From positions 6,921,001-6,985,000 of the forward strand of contig JAJNNQ010000009.1 of NCBI GenBank assembly GCA_027886175.1: a stretch of DNA of 64,000 nt. Reading direction: 5' to 3'. Numbering within the stretch: the stretch's first letter is position 1; each line of letters starts with the position of its first letter. Below, one piece after another: positions 23,651 through 37,095 of this stretch. The position numbers and the translations under genes are program-made. The notes under the pieces are model-generated. The model was not told where the DNA came from. It was given only the letters and a program-made list of their open reading frames with translations, and searched no databases. The stretch is from Phylloscopus collybita. Its lineage: Eukaryota > Chordata > Aves > Passeriformes > Phylloscopidae.

Positions 23651-26600
23651 TTTACCATGGAATTTTGTTGACTCATTGTCTTACAGCAAATACCTCATTG
23701 CTCCTCTCTTGCAAGTGAAGCATATCATTCTTTTGTTCAGAATAAACTAATCTTTGAACAGCAGAACCAGGAAACAAGTAGCAAACTCAGCATCTTCGTT
23801 TATGCTCTCTCACCTCCCCACCATTTCCAGATTTTTCCAATGTTAACAATTCTGCCAGCTGATTTGGATAGTAATAATTTTTCTGAAAGATATCAGGTTT
23901 GCTGTCCTTCAGTGCCTCCTATGAAGCTCTGCCTGATATATTTGCAGCCCAATCAAAATATGTCAGTTACCAGTATTTAAGCACTTAAATTCAATTTTCT
24001 TAGGTTCTAGTTTTCTACTTTTTTGTTTTATTTTAAAGAATTTAAGGTTTTAAGCTCTGTAAGAGTCCAAAGGGCTTACATTTTTCCTAAGAACTCAGAA
24101 GTTCACACACATATTTGGGGAGTTAAATGCTCTAGGCTAAAACATAAACCAAACCAACCACCACCTTTAAGTACCACTTCTCTGCTAAGAGCAGATATTA
24201 TTGCCAACATTGTCCCAAGACATGAAATCACTTTCTATCATCAGCTAACTACCTGGAATGGACAGTCTGAGAAAGAAGGCAAAACAATAAAGGACTTTCA
24301 TGATAAGTAAACCCAGGGAGCATAATGAATATAATGGCCCATAACCAGCAGGCATTATCAACTATCTCAATGCTATCTTTACTTTCATCTTCACAGATGT
24401 CTTCTGAACAGACAATAAGCCTCACCTCATCTCTTCTCCATACTTCTTTGCCTCTCATTTCAATCTTCTCTCACTCCATACCAGCTCCTATCAGCACAAC
24501 TCCTTCTCACCAGTTCTACCATCTCATCAGTTTTTAAGCCTTGTCTTAAGTGTCTATCATTCTAAACTGCTTTATAAATGGCTTCATTTTCCACTTCTCC
24601 ATTTTTCTCTTGGGGCACAAACCTGACCATGCTGAACAATCTGCTAACGTCAGGATTAGATATCCAGCCAGTCAGTCATCACTTGGCAATGCAAACTGCT
24701 TGAACACATTTGACACAAACCACACTCACAGACATGCATTTGTTGTAATAAACTATGTGTAATTTAGGCAATTACAACATGTAAATATTTTTCTCATTCC
24801 TGTGTATCCATATAGACTGAATTTTTGTACCAGAAACAGTATTTAAGATTTACAGTGTTTATTACTGGTTCATATTCAGGCTGTAACTCGTCACATAAGT
24901 TGTTCTGTGTTTATTTAGTACCAAGAAATGGGAATCCAATAAAGGTAACTCTGTTTCATACTTTCTATGTGTTATACTAACTAGCTTTTAAAAAATCCAG
25001 CAAAACAAAACAAAAAAATCACAACCAACAAATAAAAAAGACTCCTAATATACTCACTGCTTTCAGTACACACAGGCTCAGGATAACTGTAGAATTTTCT
25101 TCTTCTTAATGTCTGCCTGAAGATCCTCTCTGCTCTTCTAAGGTACTAGTAGATCCTGAGGTGAATTGACTTGTTTTTTCCCATCTCAAGATTCCCATTA
25201 TCAGCTGATGATGGCTCAGCACACACATTCATTAGCACAATTATAAGAGAAAATCCGTGCATAAAGCCACATTCTGCAGCTGAGAGCTGCTAACCCTTCC
25301 TTCCCACATCAGCCCACAGGTGACCTGAGCCTCACCATGTAAGGCTCATTTGCAATAATGTTGTGTTGGACTGGGATTCATAGGACTGCTTAACTGGGGA
25401 AGGTGGCAAAAGTTTCTTTCATTTGTAGGTCTTAAACACCTACGGTGCTGTTTTAAAAATTACTTTCTAGCACTGGATAATGATGAGCATTATCCATGCA
25501 CATCAAAACATAACTCTTCAGCACTTCTGATGAAATCACAGAATAAAGATTTGAGGATGTGGAGCAAAGTGACATGGGGTGATATGGCTGCCTCTTCAAG
25601 GAATACCAGCAGACTGAACCAATGAACCATTTATTAAAAGCTGTAGGCCACTTTTTGTAACTATTCTAAAAAGAAAAATAACAAACTGAAAGCCACCTTT
25701 ATTTTATCTGTGTTTTTTTCTACTGGAAAGTGTTTCTAGCCTCTTACATTTAATTAAACCTCTGTTTCAGGGGACAGTTTCTTCATGAATGCTACTAATT
25801 GGAATACAATTACATTTCATATTACAATAGTTAATTGGCCCAAGTATTGTTTGACTGGCTCACTACATGAGGGCTGACTCTAAAGTCTCGTGTCACACCA
25901 AATCCACTCAAAAATTACCTTTTAAAACTTTTTAACCTGTTATTTCAGGAATCCCTACATAGAAAGCTAATACAGTTCACTGTTGCTTTAATTGATACTT
26001 GAACCTAGTAAAAGGGAAGCTGGTATAACACAGTGACACTAAAGCTTCGTAGAGGCAGTTGTGTTATAGGATACTGCACAAAACCAATGTTCAACATTGC
26101 AAGGTAAAACACTGCTAATTTCAAACTTGAGACTTGAATTGTTAAAAAGAAGGGGAGGAGGGACTGAATAAATTAATTTATACTGAATCTGAATTTGGCT
26201 AGTTGCACAAAGGCAATAAACAGAATACTAAAAGGCAAACAAAGAACTTCAATCAACAGCCAGATAAAGGATTGCTCAAGGGAAGTTGTGCAGTTAAAAG
26301 GCTGATGTTTGATTCCCTATCAAGTACTATTTGCCTTTTTTTAATGAGAATTCTTCTTTCTCCTGAACAGCTAGTTAAAAGACTAATCAGTATAAGACAA
26401 TAAATAGACATATTTTTGTTTATGTGAGCTTGCAAAGCTGTCCATTAATTTTTTATGGAAAAGGCAACATTTTCATGTAAAAATATACAAAATTTTCTTA
26501 AATCTTACTGTGATGGGAATATTATAGAAAAGCATGGATTTAAGACATTTATTTAAATTTATTTGCATTTCAGTATCAATTTATCTAGTTTTGATAAAGG

Positions 26601-28104
26601 AATACTTGTAGAAAAATGAGAAACTCAGACAAGCTAGAAAGGTATTTTGAGTGAATCTGGTTTGGGTTTTTTTAGCAAATGTTAGCTATCCCCAAAATAC
26701 AAATGGCTGAATAGCTCTTTTCCATGCATGTATAAAGGTGGAATAACTTATCTTAAAGTTGTTGTACTGAAATTGCGTACATGTCACATGTTGCTAAGGA
26801 GTGAAGAAAATAAAGTACAGGCCAAAAAAAGCAAAATTAGAAACCAACTGTCTGAAACAGGTGTTCATTTTTTCACAGAGTTACTCTAATATGGTGAGGA
26901 AATAAAAATTTAACCTACTACAATATAGGCTATTGTAATATGTAACTATTATACAATACATACAATTTAGGATTAAAGAATTGCAAGACTAAGAAAAGAG
27001 ACAGCTTGAATACCAAGCTAAAGAATAAATTCTTCCTCTTATTCTAGAGTTGCAATATAGATCAACAAATATCAAAACATGCTTTTCTAAGGACGCCTCA
27101 TTCTTTCCTCCTTACATTGCAAAAGCATATGGCAAAATATTCTAATTTTTAGCACCCACAAGTAAATGCAAACAGTGGCAGCACCCAAGAGCCAATGGAC
27201 ACAGCTAGAGCTTGCAGGAAGGGTGAAAGTCAGGATTTCTCCTCACTACCAACTGCAGCTCCTTTTGTCAACTGTCAGGTGCATTGCAAAAGGCTTCATC
27301 AAGAATACATTCAAACAGATCAAAGAAAATGCAAAAAAAAACTCAAACAAAAAAAACTCCCTAAAATTTAAGCTGGACATTTTAAATAGACTTGCAGTGG
27401 AAAAGCAAGATAATATATTTAGTACCAGAACTGTTTTGAGGTTAGTACGTAGATAAACGAACATGCAACAGAACCTGGTATTTAAGACTAAAACATGGAA
27501 ACACCAGTCTTGTATGACAATATCAAACAAGCTGCCAAACTTCATATAACATTATTAAGTTTACATGGACTCCTCAGCTCCAGAAAGAACAGAAAGACAA
27601 ATATTTACAAAACATGAAATAATCTTCCCTTTTTCTAGTTTCCTTTCTTATGTGAAAGAGCAGGTAAATTTTTATGTTCAAATGAAGATTTTTTCAAAAA
27701 AAATCTGTATAGTTTGCTCCCAGTTGAAAACCAAGGAATACTAGATACAGATTTAAAGCTTGATTTTAGGGTTAACTAATGTCCTTTTTTTAATAACAAA
27801 ACATCAAATGGTGTTTTTTTCATAGTTCTATCATCTTCTGTTCTATTCTTACATGGCTTTCCCCCTTTAACAGTTTGTTTTGCTACCTGACAGCCTTTAT
27901 TTATCACCTTGCCTCTTCAGCAAATCAGACACTGCATCTTTGCTAGTGCTTTTCTCATATTTGCATCTTATTAGCACTGCTGCCCAAGACTTGTGTGTTG
28001 TTGGCGTTTTGTATCTTTGAGATCCAAGCAAATAACAAAGACAGACGCACCATCAGCTATGACTTAGAAACACAAGCAGCAGAGACCTGTCAATATTCAG
28101 TGAT

Positions 28105-29310
28105 GGTCTTCTGTGATGGTGTGACTCCATCAGCAGACAAGGGAAGGGCTATGGGATGTCATTTAGCTGCACTTCTCTAAAGCCTCTGGCACAGCCCCCC
28201 AGAACACCCTTGTATGTAAATTGGAGAGAGATGATTCAGGGCACAGACTGTTATATGGATAAGGAATTGGCTGGATGGTCAGATCCAGAGGGCAGTGGGC
28301 AACGGCGCAAATCCTGATGGACAAGTGGTGTCCCCTCTGTGCCTATTGGGACCAGAATTACTTAATACCTTCATTAATGACACAGAAAAAGGGATCGAGT
28401 GCACCCTCAGCACACTCTCTAATGACACCAAGCTGGGTGGTGCAGCTGACACACCTGAGCACAGGACTCCATCCAGAGGGACCTGCACAGGCTCAAGAAG
28501 TGGCCCATGGGAATCTCATGAGCTGTAACAAGACCAAGTGCTGATACTGCACTTGGGTCAGGGCAGCTCCCAGTGCCAACACAGGCTGGGGATGAACAGA
28601 TCCAGAGCAGCCCTGAGAAGGACTTGGGGGTGCTGTGGGTGAGGGGCTGGACATGACCCAGCCATGGGCACTCAGAGCCCAGAAACCTCCCTGTCCTGGG
28701 ATCATCCAAAGCACCGTGGGCAGCAGGTGAGGGAGGGGATTCTGCCCCTCTGCTCTGCTCTGGTGAGATCTCACCTGTAGTGCTGCATCCAGCTCTGCTG
28801 CATCCAGCTCTGCTGCATCTTCAGCACCCTGGGGCCCCATCACAGGAAGGACATGGACCTGCTGGAGCAAGTCCAGAGGAGGCCACCAAGAAGGATGGAG
28901 CACTTCTCCTATGAGGAAAGGCTGAGAGAATTTGGATTGTTCCGCCTGGACAGGGGAAGGCTACAGGGTGACCTAATTGTGGTCTTCCAGTACCAGAAGA
29001 GAGCCCACAAAAGAGACAGAGAAGGACTTTTTACAAGAGCAGTTAGTGACAGGATGAGGAGGGATGGCTTCAAACTAAAGGAGGGTAGGTTTTGATTAGG
29101 TAGAAATTCTTTACTGTGAGGAGGTGAGGCTCTGGCACAGGTTGCCCAGAGAACCCGCGAAGGTCCCATTCCTGGAAATGTTCAAGGTCAGTTTGCATGG
29201 GGCTTTGAGCAGTCTGGTCTAGTGGGAGGTGTCCCTGCCCATGGCAGGGGTTTGGAACAAGATGATCTTTAAGGTCCCTTCCAACCCAAACCATTCTATG
29301 ACTCTATGAC
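28105..29310 (+). mobile_element. CR1 LINE, 5'-truncated, reaching the canonical 3' end
   Basis: About 1.2 kb of CR1 in plus orientation. It enters within the reverse-transcriptase ORF (GATGGTGTGACTCCATCAGC, AGGAATTGGCTGGATGGTCA, TCTAATGACACCAAGCTGGG), passes CTCCTATGAGGAAAGGCTGA, and ends in AGGTCCCTTCCAACCCAAAC and the terminal CATTCTATGACTCTATGAC. The ORF is broken by stops and indels. An internal 15-bp unit (CTGCATCCAGCTCTG) is tandemly repeated at 28783-28820. Antisense to ZFYVE28 within its largest intron. Confidence 0.92.
28783..28820. repeat. 15-bp tandem repeat inside a CR1 copy
   Basis: Two exact CTGCATCCAGCTCTG units plus a partial third. It probably arose after insertion by slippage. 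Confidence 0.9.
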
Positions 29311-32300
29311 ATCTTTACTAGAAGAGTATTTAAGCTGTATTTTAAACTCCACTGAATTTTGAGGCTAGACAGAGAAGCCAGCTATTTCAGATACAAAGAT
29401 TATTATAGCAAACCCATCTGGATCACAGAGATTATACCTATAATGTCATATTGTGTAGTAAGATGACTGACTTACTAAAATAAAGTGTTTGTGTCACAAC
29501 ATACACATTTGAGAGCTGCTTTATTCAGAAATGGGAAAGAAAATTTTCTTCTGCTTGGTGACTTACAGTAACTAGAAAGTAAATACATTTATCAACTTGA
29601 TGAATGAGCCTATCCTGCAGCTATTCCATGTGTATGAGATTGCTTATTGTTTTAGCTAATGGGTCCATCATTCTGAAAATAATCTACTGTCTCCAACATT
29701 TCCCCTATGTTCAAGTTGGCATTCACAAGCATGTAACAGGGAGCAGCCACAGAAGCCTAATGTGATCTTCCAATTTAAAAATACCATCAAAAAGCAGTGA
29801 TTAGTCATTGCCCAGGCAGCATGAGTAAGGAAAGGTCCACAAAGTTCTGTTTTGTAACTGAATTATCTTTTGCTGATAACATGACTAGTGATTCAGAGAT
29901 TAGACCCAAATCTTACACATACACATACGTATAAGGAAAAAATAGGATCTATCTATATATAAATTTTTAATCTAGTTCTCAGCATCTCCATCTTTCACAG
30001 AATATACCTAAGGAGATGGTATTAGAACACTTCCAAATAAAGCAGCAACAATCTAGTAACAAAATACCTCCATCTCTACTGCTCAACTGCTGCAAAGGTG
30101 GAATCCTTGACAATTAATAACAGATGTATTGTAGTCTCAAAAATGAATAGAGCTAATTATAAGTAATCAACAAAGTATCTGTGTAAGAGGCTATGGTGAA
30201 AACAGACAAATCCCACTAACTCGTTAACAAAATACTCAAAAACATTCACTCAAGAGTTTTAGAATTCAAGAATGAATGAGCTGAATTACTAAGCTCTCTT
30301 TTAAAACTTTCTTGATGCCTGGAGTCTAAAGGTGGACATTCCTAAAAATAACAAGGACTCCACAGGGATTAAAGCAGCTCTAGCTCTGTGAGCCTGATGA
30401 TCATACCAAGCAACTTAAAACTTATCAAACACTAAAATAAGTAGACAACAATATGAAGGTCTGTCTGGGAAAAAGTAACATGACTTCTGCAGAGGGAACC
30501 TCTTGGGAGCTCTGTGAAGGGGTCAAGAAGCTTGTGAAGAATGGTGATTCATCTGTTAAGCCTCTGGATTTCCAAACAGGTTCTTTCAAAATTTCTCACT
30601 AAAGGCTTTTAAGAAAACTCCAGAGCTACAGCATAAGAGGGAGAGGCCCAAAAAGGATAGATGCTTCTTAATCACAAATGGGGAGAAGCTATTAAACAAT
30701 CACTTCTCAGAAGGGTGGAATGTCATGGCTGAGGTTCTTCAGCACCCTGGGAGCTTTGTTTTTGTGTATGATCTGCAAAAACAGGGAAAGCAATGAGCTC
30801 TGACAGGTTACTACCAATGCAAAATTATTCAGGGTAATAACCAGACTGCAAAAGTGCCCAGGATCTTAAAGTTTGAATAACAAGTAATAAAATGGCAAGA
30901 CTTAACTGACAAACACATGGAGAAGAATTTTAGCATCAGATACAGAATAACAGCCTCTGAGATTACAAGCAACACCTTGGGGCTTTAGCAGACAACTTCA
31001 AAAAGAACCTCAGCACACCACTTAGTAAGAATTCCAAGTCAAATACTGAGAACCATTGAAAAACAACTGAAAACAATTATGCCTCTGTGCACATCCACAG
31101 TTTGCTCATATCTTGAGTAAGTGCAGTTCTGATTCACTTCTAGCTAAGAGGAAATCATATAATTGAAAATTGTTTAGGGCAAGAGATAAGGCATGATCAA
31201 AGGTAGAGACTCTCTGTGGACAACTTCTGATCAAGCAGGCTCTGATTTTTCCAATCTGAAAAAGGAACCACACTGGCAAAAGGTGAATTAGGTCTACAAA
31301 ATCACAACAGGCAGGAGAGGCTAGACAGGAGTCAGGAGCAAACAAAACCAAACAGCAAGACAGACTTACAGAACTATCTGTAAAAGGACAATTCTCAGAT
31401 AAAGTTTTTAAACAATATTAACAGAGGCTGGACAACAGAGGACAGTGGAGAACTTACTACATTCACAAAACATGGGAAGCTGAAATAGTAGCTTACAGAT
31501 ATATATATGTATATATAATTTTATTATATTCTTTTCTCAAAAATTCATTTAATATCCTACCCAAGGCAAAAACTGGTAGCCAAATAGTCTGAAATTCGTC
31601 TAATTCATGAGGAAACTGATTAAACAGTGATTACTTTTACATAGTATTCTACTTGAAGCGTTGCAAGAATGTCAAAGGGATTTGTGAACTACATCTTAAA
31701 ATGAAGTCCACTTAGAAACCCTGTTGTAAGGCCTTGAATATGATCACACGCGCAAGCCTAAGACAGCAAATAGTCAGAATAATAAGAAAGTTGAGTTTTG
31801 TCTATGCTAAGTTGTATTTAACCTGTAAAAAGCAATTAGATCCAGACTGAAGAACTCATGATTCTACTTCCACTACCAGTAAAATGTTTGATAATGCAAT
31901 TGGTACACTTCTTTCTGGAGTTTTTATATTGTGGTTATGCTTCGCAAGTTCAAGCTACCTCCACTGCGTCATCCTGAACATAACGAAATGAGGGATCCTG
32001 CATCACACACATAAAGAACACCAGCAGTCACAGAAACACAGAAAACAAAGGTAACTTATCTCTAATGTCTTCCCTCTGCTTCATGTTATTAATACTTCAG
32101 GGAAACTGAGGACTCATTACAAAACAGGTTGTCCTCTAAACAGTAAACCAAAACAAAGCCAGGTTTTCTACTGATCTAAGATGCCTAGTGTCTAATCAAA
32201 GTTGAGCTGAAGCGTGGCATTTTCTTTACTACAAGTATTATGATTTTATCTCCCCATTATCAAGTATCATTAAATATGCAGAACCTTAATCCATGACCTC

Positions 32301-32866
32301 TACTCTTCTATCAGCTTTGGCTGAAATGATCCAACAGGCTTAAGAGCCACTTCTGCACTTTGTTAGGCTCCTGTGGCACACACACATTCGCAGATACACT
32401 TGCGCCCACAGGCAACATGGTCACATCAACACCTTTCTCTCAAATGAAGCCAAGGTAAAATGTGTTTTGATAACAACTTAATCCCATGCACTGCTGCGAA
32501 AGTTAACTTTTTAGTATTAGCCAGAGACACTTCTCGTATAAAACAGCAGAGTACAATGGAATTAATGACCCAGGTCATTTAGCAGCAATGCCCTCCTGGA
32601 TACATTAAGCAGGTAATGTAACATTGATTTCAATGATACACAGACACTGGACATTAAAATTCCGATGATCTCCAAATCTTTTGCAGAAAAGCTGATGTCC
32701 AATAAAAAGCTATCTGCATTAAAAAACATATATGGATAAATTCCTTAGTCCTTCAACAATCTATTGTCCTTAAAAGCAGCATTAATGATACACCAATCAC
32801 TGCAGTACAAGGATACAGGAATTTGTGTATATGCAAATTACTACCAAGACATCAAACTGCTCTTAC

Positions 32867-34228
32867 CTTGAACTAGACCTTGACTTTACATCTTCCTTTG
32901 CTGTCCTTTCACTACTAGCATCTTCATTGTAGTCCATTTTTTTATCACACAGTTGTTTTCTCTTCTCCCACTTCTGCTGATTTGAGATGCTTTCTGCTTC
33001 TCCTTGGGAGTCACTTTCTGCTCCTACCTGTGAACCTGAGGAATGTGCCAGGCACTTAGAGGAGATTGGCAGCTTTTGCTCTTCACTGCCAAAGTCTCTT
33101 TCTGCTAACAAAGCAGAGGTTTCAGGTTTTAATGTTTCCTGCTCAGGGACTGAATTGTCCAAGTTATCTATATGGTCCATTTCCTTAGACTTTACTAATG
33201 TGTATGAAGCATTTACAACACCTCCTGCAGAATGTTTAGTCTTTAAACCTTCAACACCGTCCTCCCTGCTGTCTTCACAGCTGCCACAACACACACAGGA
33301 ATTAATTAGACAGTTTGTGGCAGCTATACTGAGTTTATGGGATTCATCCTCCTCCTCATTTGCTAATGGATTAGCAGATCCAGGAACACAACTAATAGCT
33401 GCTTCTGGGGTTGTTACTGGGGATTCTGAGCTAGAAGGAGATTTAGGATTGAATATTACAGTAGCAGATATTTTCATTCCCCCTGTCCTGTGCGCTATCA
33501 CTTCCGCCGTTTCTGCGTCATCGGCATACGCATCCCAGCCATTGAGGTATAACTGTGAGTCTGGACCTTCTAGACAGCTGCATGAATTTGGAACTGAGAT
33601 GCCAGACATCTGTTTTCCATCTTCAACATTGTTATTATTGCTTAAGTCACTTTCAGCATCTTTTAAAAGCAAAGTTTCCTCTGTCTGATGGCCATTCTCA
33701 TAAAGCAAAGCATCTCTATATTGCAGGTTCTGTTTTGAATCGTGGCAAGGGTTATTCACCCAAGCAAAAGTATCACTTACTGAATCCAACCCAGCCAGAG
33801 CTTCTCCTGCTCCATCTAGGTCATCCATAAAAAACACTCTGTCCTCTTCATCAGTTAAGTTGTCAAGATGGTGTCTTGTTGGGGAAGCTTCTGTGCTAGA
33901 ACTATTTCTTAGGCTAGGTCTGTGAGCTGGAGACTGACAGATGCTTGGAGGGGAAAGCAGAGAAGACATTTCATCGCCAACTCTGTGTACCATCCTGTTC
34001 AGCTGCTCCAGCTCCTGCTCATCATACTGCATGGAACAAGCCAGCTCAGCCTCTGTGTTCTCAGCTTTCGCTGAAAGTTCCTTAGGAGGCAAAGTTGCAG
34101 TTATGCCTGGTGCAATGACAGAGGGTACTTCAGGATCTGCTCTGACAGGAAAATCTACATCTTGAGAGATGCACAGGTTACGTTCCAGTGTGTGCAGTTC
34201 ATCCTCGGTCAGTGTCTGAAGGAGATCC
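32867..34228 (-). CDS. ZFYVE28: ZFYVE28 large central exon (disordered, serine/acidic region)
   Basis: A single 1362-nt exon encoding about 454 residues. It begins [18 protein letters not shown], continues [12 protein letters not shown], and ends DVKSRSSS plus two bases of a codon. Recognisable conserved islands in order are [68 protein letters not shown], and a cysteine cluster [13 protein letters not shown]. Between them the protein is rich in Ser, Glu, Asp and Asn, looks intrinsically disordered, and diverges from mammals. The SPP/SP sites are candidate phosphorylation sites by inference only. Acceptor TTTTCAG|G and donor AAG|GTAAGA are strong. No transmembrane segment or coiled coil is evident. 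The exon is unbroken, which argues for a functional gene. Confidence 0.97.
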
Positions 34229-34867
34229 CTGAAAATGAAGAAATAAACACATCACTTGTCACTTACAATCACGAGGCATTGATGTTACAGATTTTAAAAA
34301 AGCTTTTACTGTTAGTGCAGAAATCCAGAACTTGAGGGCACAGAATACTTTTAACTGTGTAATTCAAGGTGCATTTGGCATTCATATCCAGAGCACGTGA
34401 CTACTAATGCTTGAATTTGAGATTACTCATGCAAATAGAGGTCACAGAATTATACATATGCTTGCAGTGAGCCTCAAAATAAACCAAAACCAAAACACAC
34501 AAAAATGGAACTTTTCCCCTCCCCATCACTTATAGTGAAAATGTCACCCGCAATTAGATTGGTTTTATCATTCTGCTTTTCTAATTCAAAAATTTGACTT
34601 TGATTAGCAAACCAACTTTCCATCCTTCAAGTTGATTCAGAAAATTATTCTGCAAAAGAGTACTGCAGAAGCTTCATAGCATTACGCTGTCAGCTAAAAG
34701 AATCCAATAAAATAGTAATATTGCTTATGCAGCACACGGTATCTGGAAGCTGGATCACTGAAACAGGGATTGGAAGTTGGCTCTCTCCTGCTTCAAACAC
34801 TGAACACAGGCTACTGACTTTGACTAGCATAAACTTAATTTTCTTCACAGTGGCTAGTGTAGGGCTG

Positions 34868-35401
34868 TGTTTTGGATTTGTGCTGGAAACAGTGTTGATA
34901 ACCCAGGGGTGTTTCTCTTATTGCTGAGCAGGACTCACACACAGCCAAGGCCTTTTCTGCTCCTCACCCCACCCCAGCAGCGAGGAGGCTGGGGGTGCAC
35001 AAGGAGTTGGGAGGGGACACAGCTGGGGCAGCTGACCCCAAATGACCCAAGGATATTCCATACCATGTATGTGGCATCATGCTCAGTGTATCAAGCTGGG
35101 GGAAGGAGGAGGAAGGGGGGTTGTTTGGAGTGGTGGCTTTTGTCCTCCCAAGTCACCATCAGGTGTGATGGAGCCCAGCTGTCCTGGGGATGGCTGAACA
35201 CCTGCCTGGGGAAGTGGTGAATTTATTCCTTGTTCTGCTTTGCTTGTGTGGGGGGGCTTTTGCTTTATCCATTAAACTCTCTTTATCTCAACCCATGACT
35301 TTTCTCCCTTCTACTCTTCTGCTCCTCTCCCCAAACCCACTAGAGGGGTGAGCAAGTTGGCTGCGTGGGGCTGAGTTGTCAGCTGGGGTTAAGCCACAAC
35401 A
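34868..35401 (+). mobile_element. solo LTR of a passerine endogenous retrovirus, antisense in intron
   Basis: A 534-bp element beginning TGTTTTGGATTTGTGCTGG and ending GGGTTAAGCCACAACA. It contains GGATATTCCATACCATG, a decayed TATA-like site GTATCAAG at 35088-35095, GATGGAGCCCAGCTGTCCTG, and the polyadenylation signal ATTAAA at 35271-35276, in U3-R-U5 order. From memory it resembles an abundant passerine LTR family; I do not assert the class or family name. No internal retroviral sequence is present, so it is a solo LTR. I could not find a convincing target-site duplication. It lies about 640 bp on the 5' side of the large ZFYVE28 exon, in the opposite orientation. Confidence 0.8.
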
Positions 35402-36934
35402 CTGGGTTGGTCATTAAGGAGTAAAGCTTCTGCATGATGTTAAGAACAAGGCAGATCTAGAAGCAAACACTGAGCAATTTAGTAAACTGTGTTTTCTACA
35501 GCCATGCAGCATCTCCAGTGTTACCAAGTGTCCTCAGTACCGCAGTTTAGGACTATGGGCACCTGAAAACAAAGTGTTATTAAGTGCTTGATAACTTAAA
35601 AACAAATCCATAGATACAGCAGACTGTGATTTTAGGTCTGAATTTGATTTACACTATCCTTCTCAATTAGAAGCCCAAATACACAAATATACTCTGTCAA
35701 GAACGGCTGCCATCATTTTCAAAGATCAGTAAGTGTATTTTAGCATAAATGAATGGATGGGAAAAGCAGGACCTGTTCAACAGAGGTTAGGAGTCCATTA
35801 TTCCTCATGTGTTTAGGAAAAATTTGTAAGCAGGTGACATACAGCTTGCATAATAACAATAATATGCACAAATTAAAAGAATTTCCTTAAAGGAGCAACT
35901 TTGGTGTAAAAAAGAGGCCAAAAAATGCCGAAGAAACATCCAACACATCTCACTTCTTGATTTTCAGTCAATGGTTTACATTCTTAACTTCTAAACTCAA
36001 AACCCAAATATATTTGCAAGTACTACCAGTTTTTCAAATAGCTCAAAAAATACATCACTACCTACCTGTATATCAGCTACCTACAGTTTCAGAAAGCTAA
36101 CAGTTTAGATAAGCATTCTTAAGTCAGAAAAAAATTATGGCTATATACATTCCACATAACTGACATTTTATTTTTTAAAAATCTTGCTTTATATGAGTGA
36201 TGTGACCCTAAAAAAAGTTCTAAGCCTCCAGAAGTATCACTTACAAGAGCAACTGCACTATTGAATCCTCCCTTTTCACTTTTCACACACTGTAACAGAG
36301 AAGTCAGAACTTCCTAGAATCATCCCACATGCATCTTCAAATCCAAAGTTTGACCTTTTTTTTTAAGTCATAAGTAAGTAAGAAAGGAAAATGGGCAATC
36401 ATTGTTAGACCCACCTGCCTAATAAGCTATGAACCAGTATTGCTATTTGGCACACTAGAACATTTTAAATACCTACACATTCTTTTCTTTGTTTTACACA
36501 ATATGTAATGATACCACCTTATTATCACCCAGATCTTGTATTTAACCAGCGTCTGTAAGAGATTAAGCACTTGAACATCCCCCTAAAAACAACCTGAGAA
36601 TTGCTTAAGTTTTAAGGTCAACATAAGAACAGCAGTATTATCATAATTTATTTTTGAAGTAATTATACCAATAGGATGAATAAAAACGTACAATGACATG
36701 ATTGCTGACATGAGGCTTTGTATTATGAATGCTTCCATGTTGTTACTGTTTACAGAAACACTGATGCAGAATTTTAGAAGCATAAACAAAGTAATGTGAG
36801 ATTTTAAAAACAGTTGGAGTTTGATATTTAAAGAACACAACAAACAAGAGTAAGCACACAAATGTAACAGTGAAGGGTTTAAGCTTGGCCCTCACAAACA
36901 CAAAGATATTAAAGACAAAGGAAACTTCTGAGTT

Positions 36935-37095
36935 GGGCCAGGGTCCATCCAGTAGAGAATCCTGGCTCCTCATGAGTCCTAAGGAAGAGCAAAAGCACAG
37001 GACACACCCAGTGATCGCTGAGTGCATCCTACTGGCTGCCAGCAGCCAGGAATTTCTGAACCAAGGCAGCATTGTCGTGTTCAGCAATCTACAGT
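36935..37095 (+). repeat. possible ancient amniote interspersed repeat
   Basis: The segment with GGGCCAGGGTCCATCCAGTA, GAGTCCTAAGGAAGAGCAAA and TCAGCAATCTACAG has the wording of an old, low-copy amniote CR1/L3-like repeat (GGTCCATCTAGCCCAGTATCC-like start). It stands out by GC content from its surroundings. The resemblance is from memory and weak. Confidence 0.3.

Larger units (their letters stand above)
6725..32866 (-). other. ZFYVE28: large intron, about 26 kb
   Basis: Intron joining the large central exon (donor GTAAGAG at 32866) to the exon at 6724. It holds a 38-nt poly-A (7212-7249), poly-A 9405-9427, poly-T 9790-9807, a short CR1 tail (11179-11238), a CR1 fragment (16895-17570), a tRNA-derived SINE (20686-20796), a possible LTR (23068-23650), a CR1 copy (28105-29310) and AT-rich patches near 31500. 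I see no coding exon that would fit the protein between its flanking exons. The rest is unassigned AT-rich sequence. Confidence 0.85.

Noticed and set aside
28493..28903. 136-codon minus-strand open frame
   Set aside because: Antisense shadow of the CR1 copy at 28105-29310; its repeats come from the 15-bp tandem unit inside that CR1.
32987..33688. 233-codon open frame on the + strand
   Set aside because: It is exactly antisense to the large ZFYVE28 exon; lack of stops follows from the codon use of the real gene. No family resemblance and no splice or start context.
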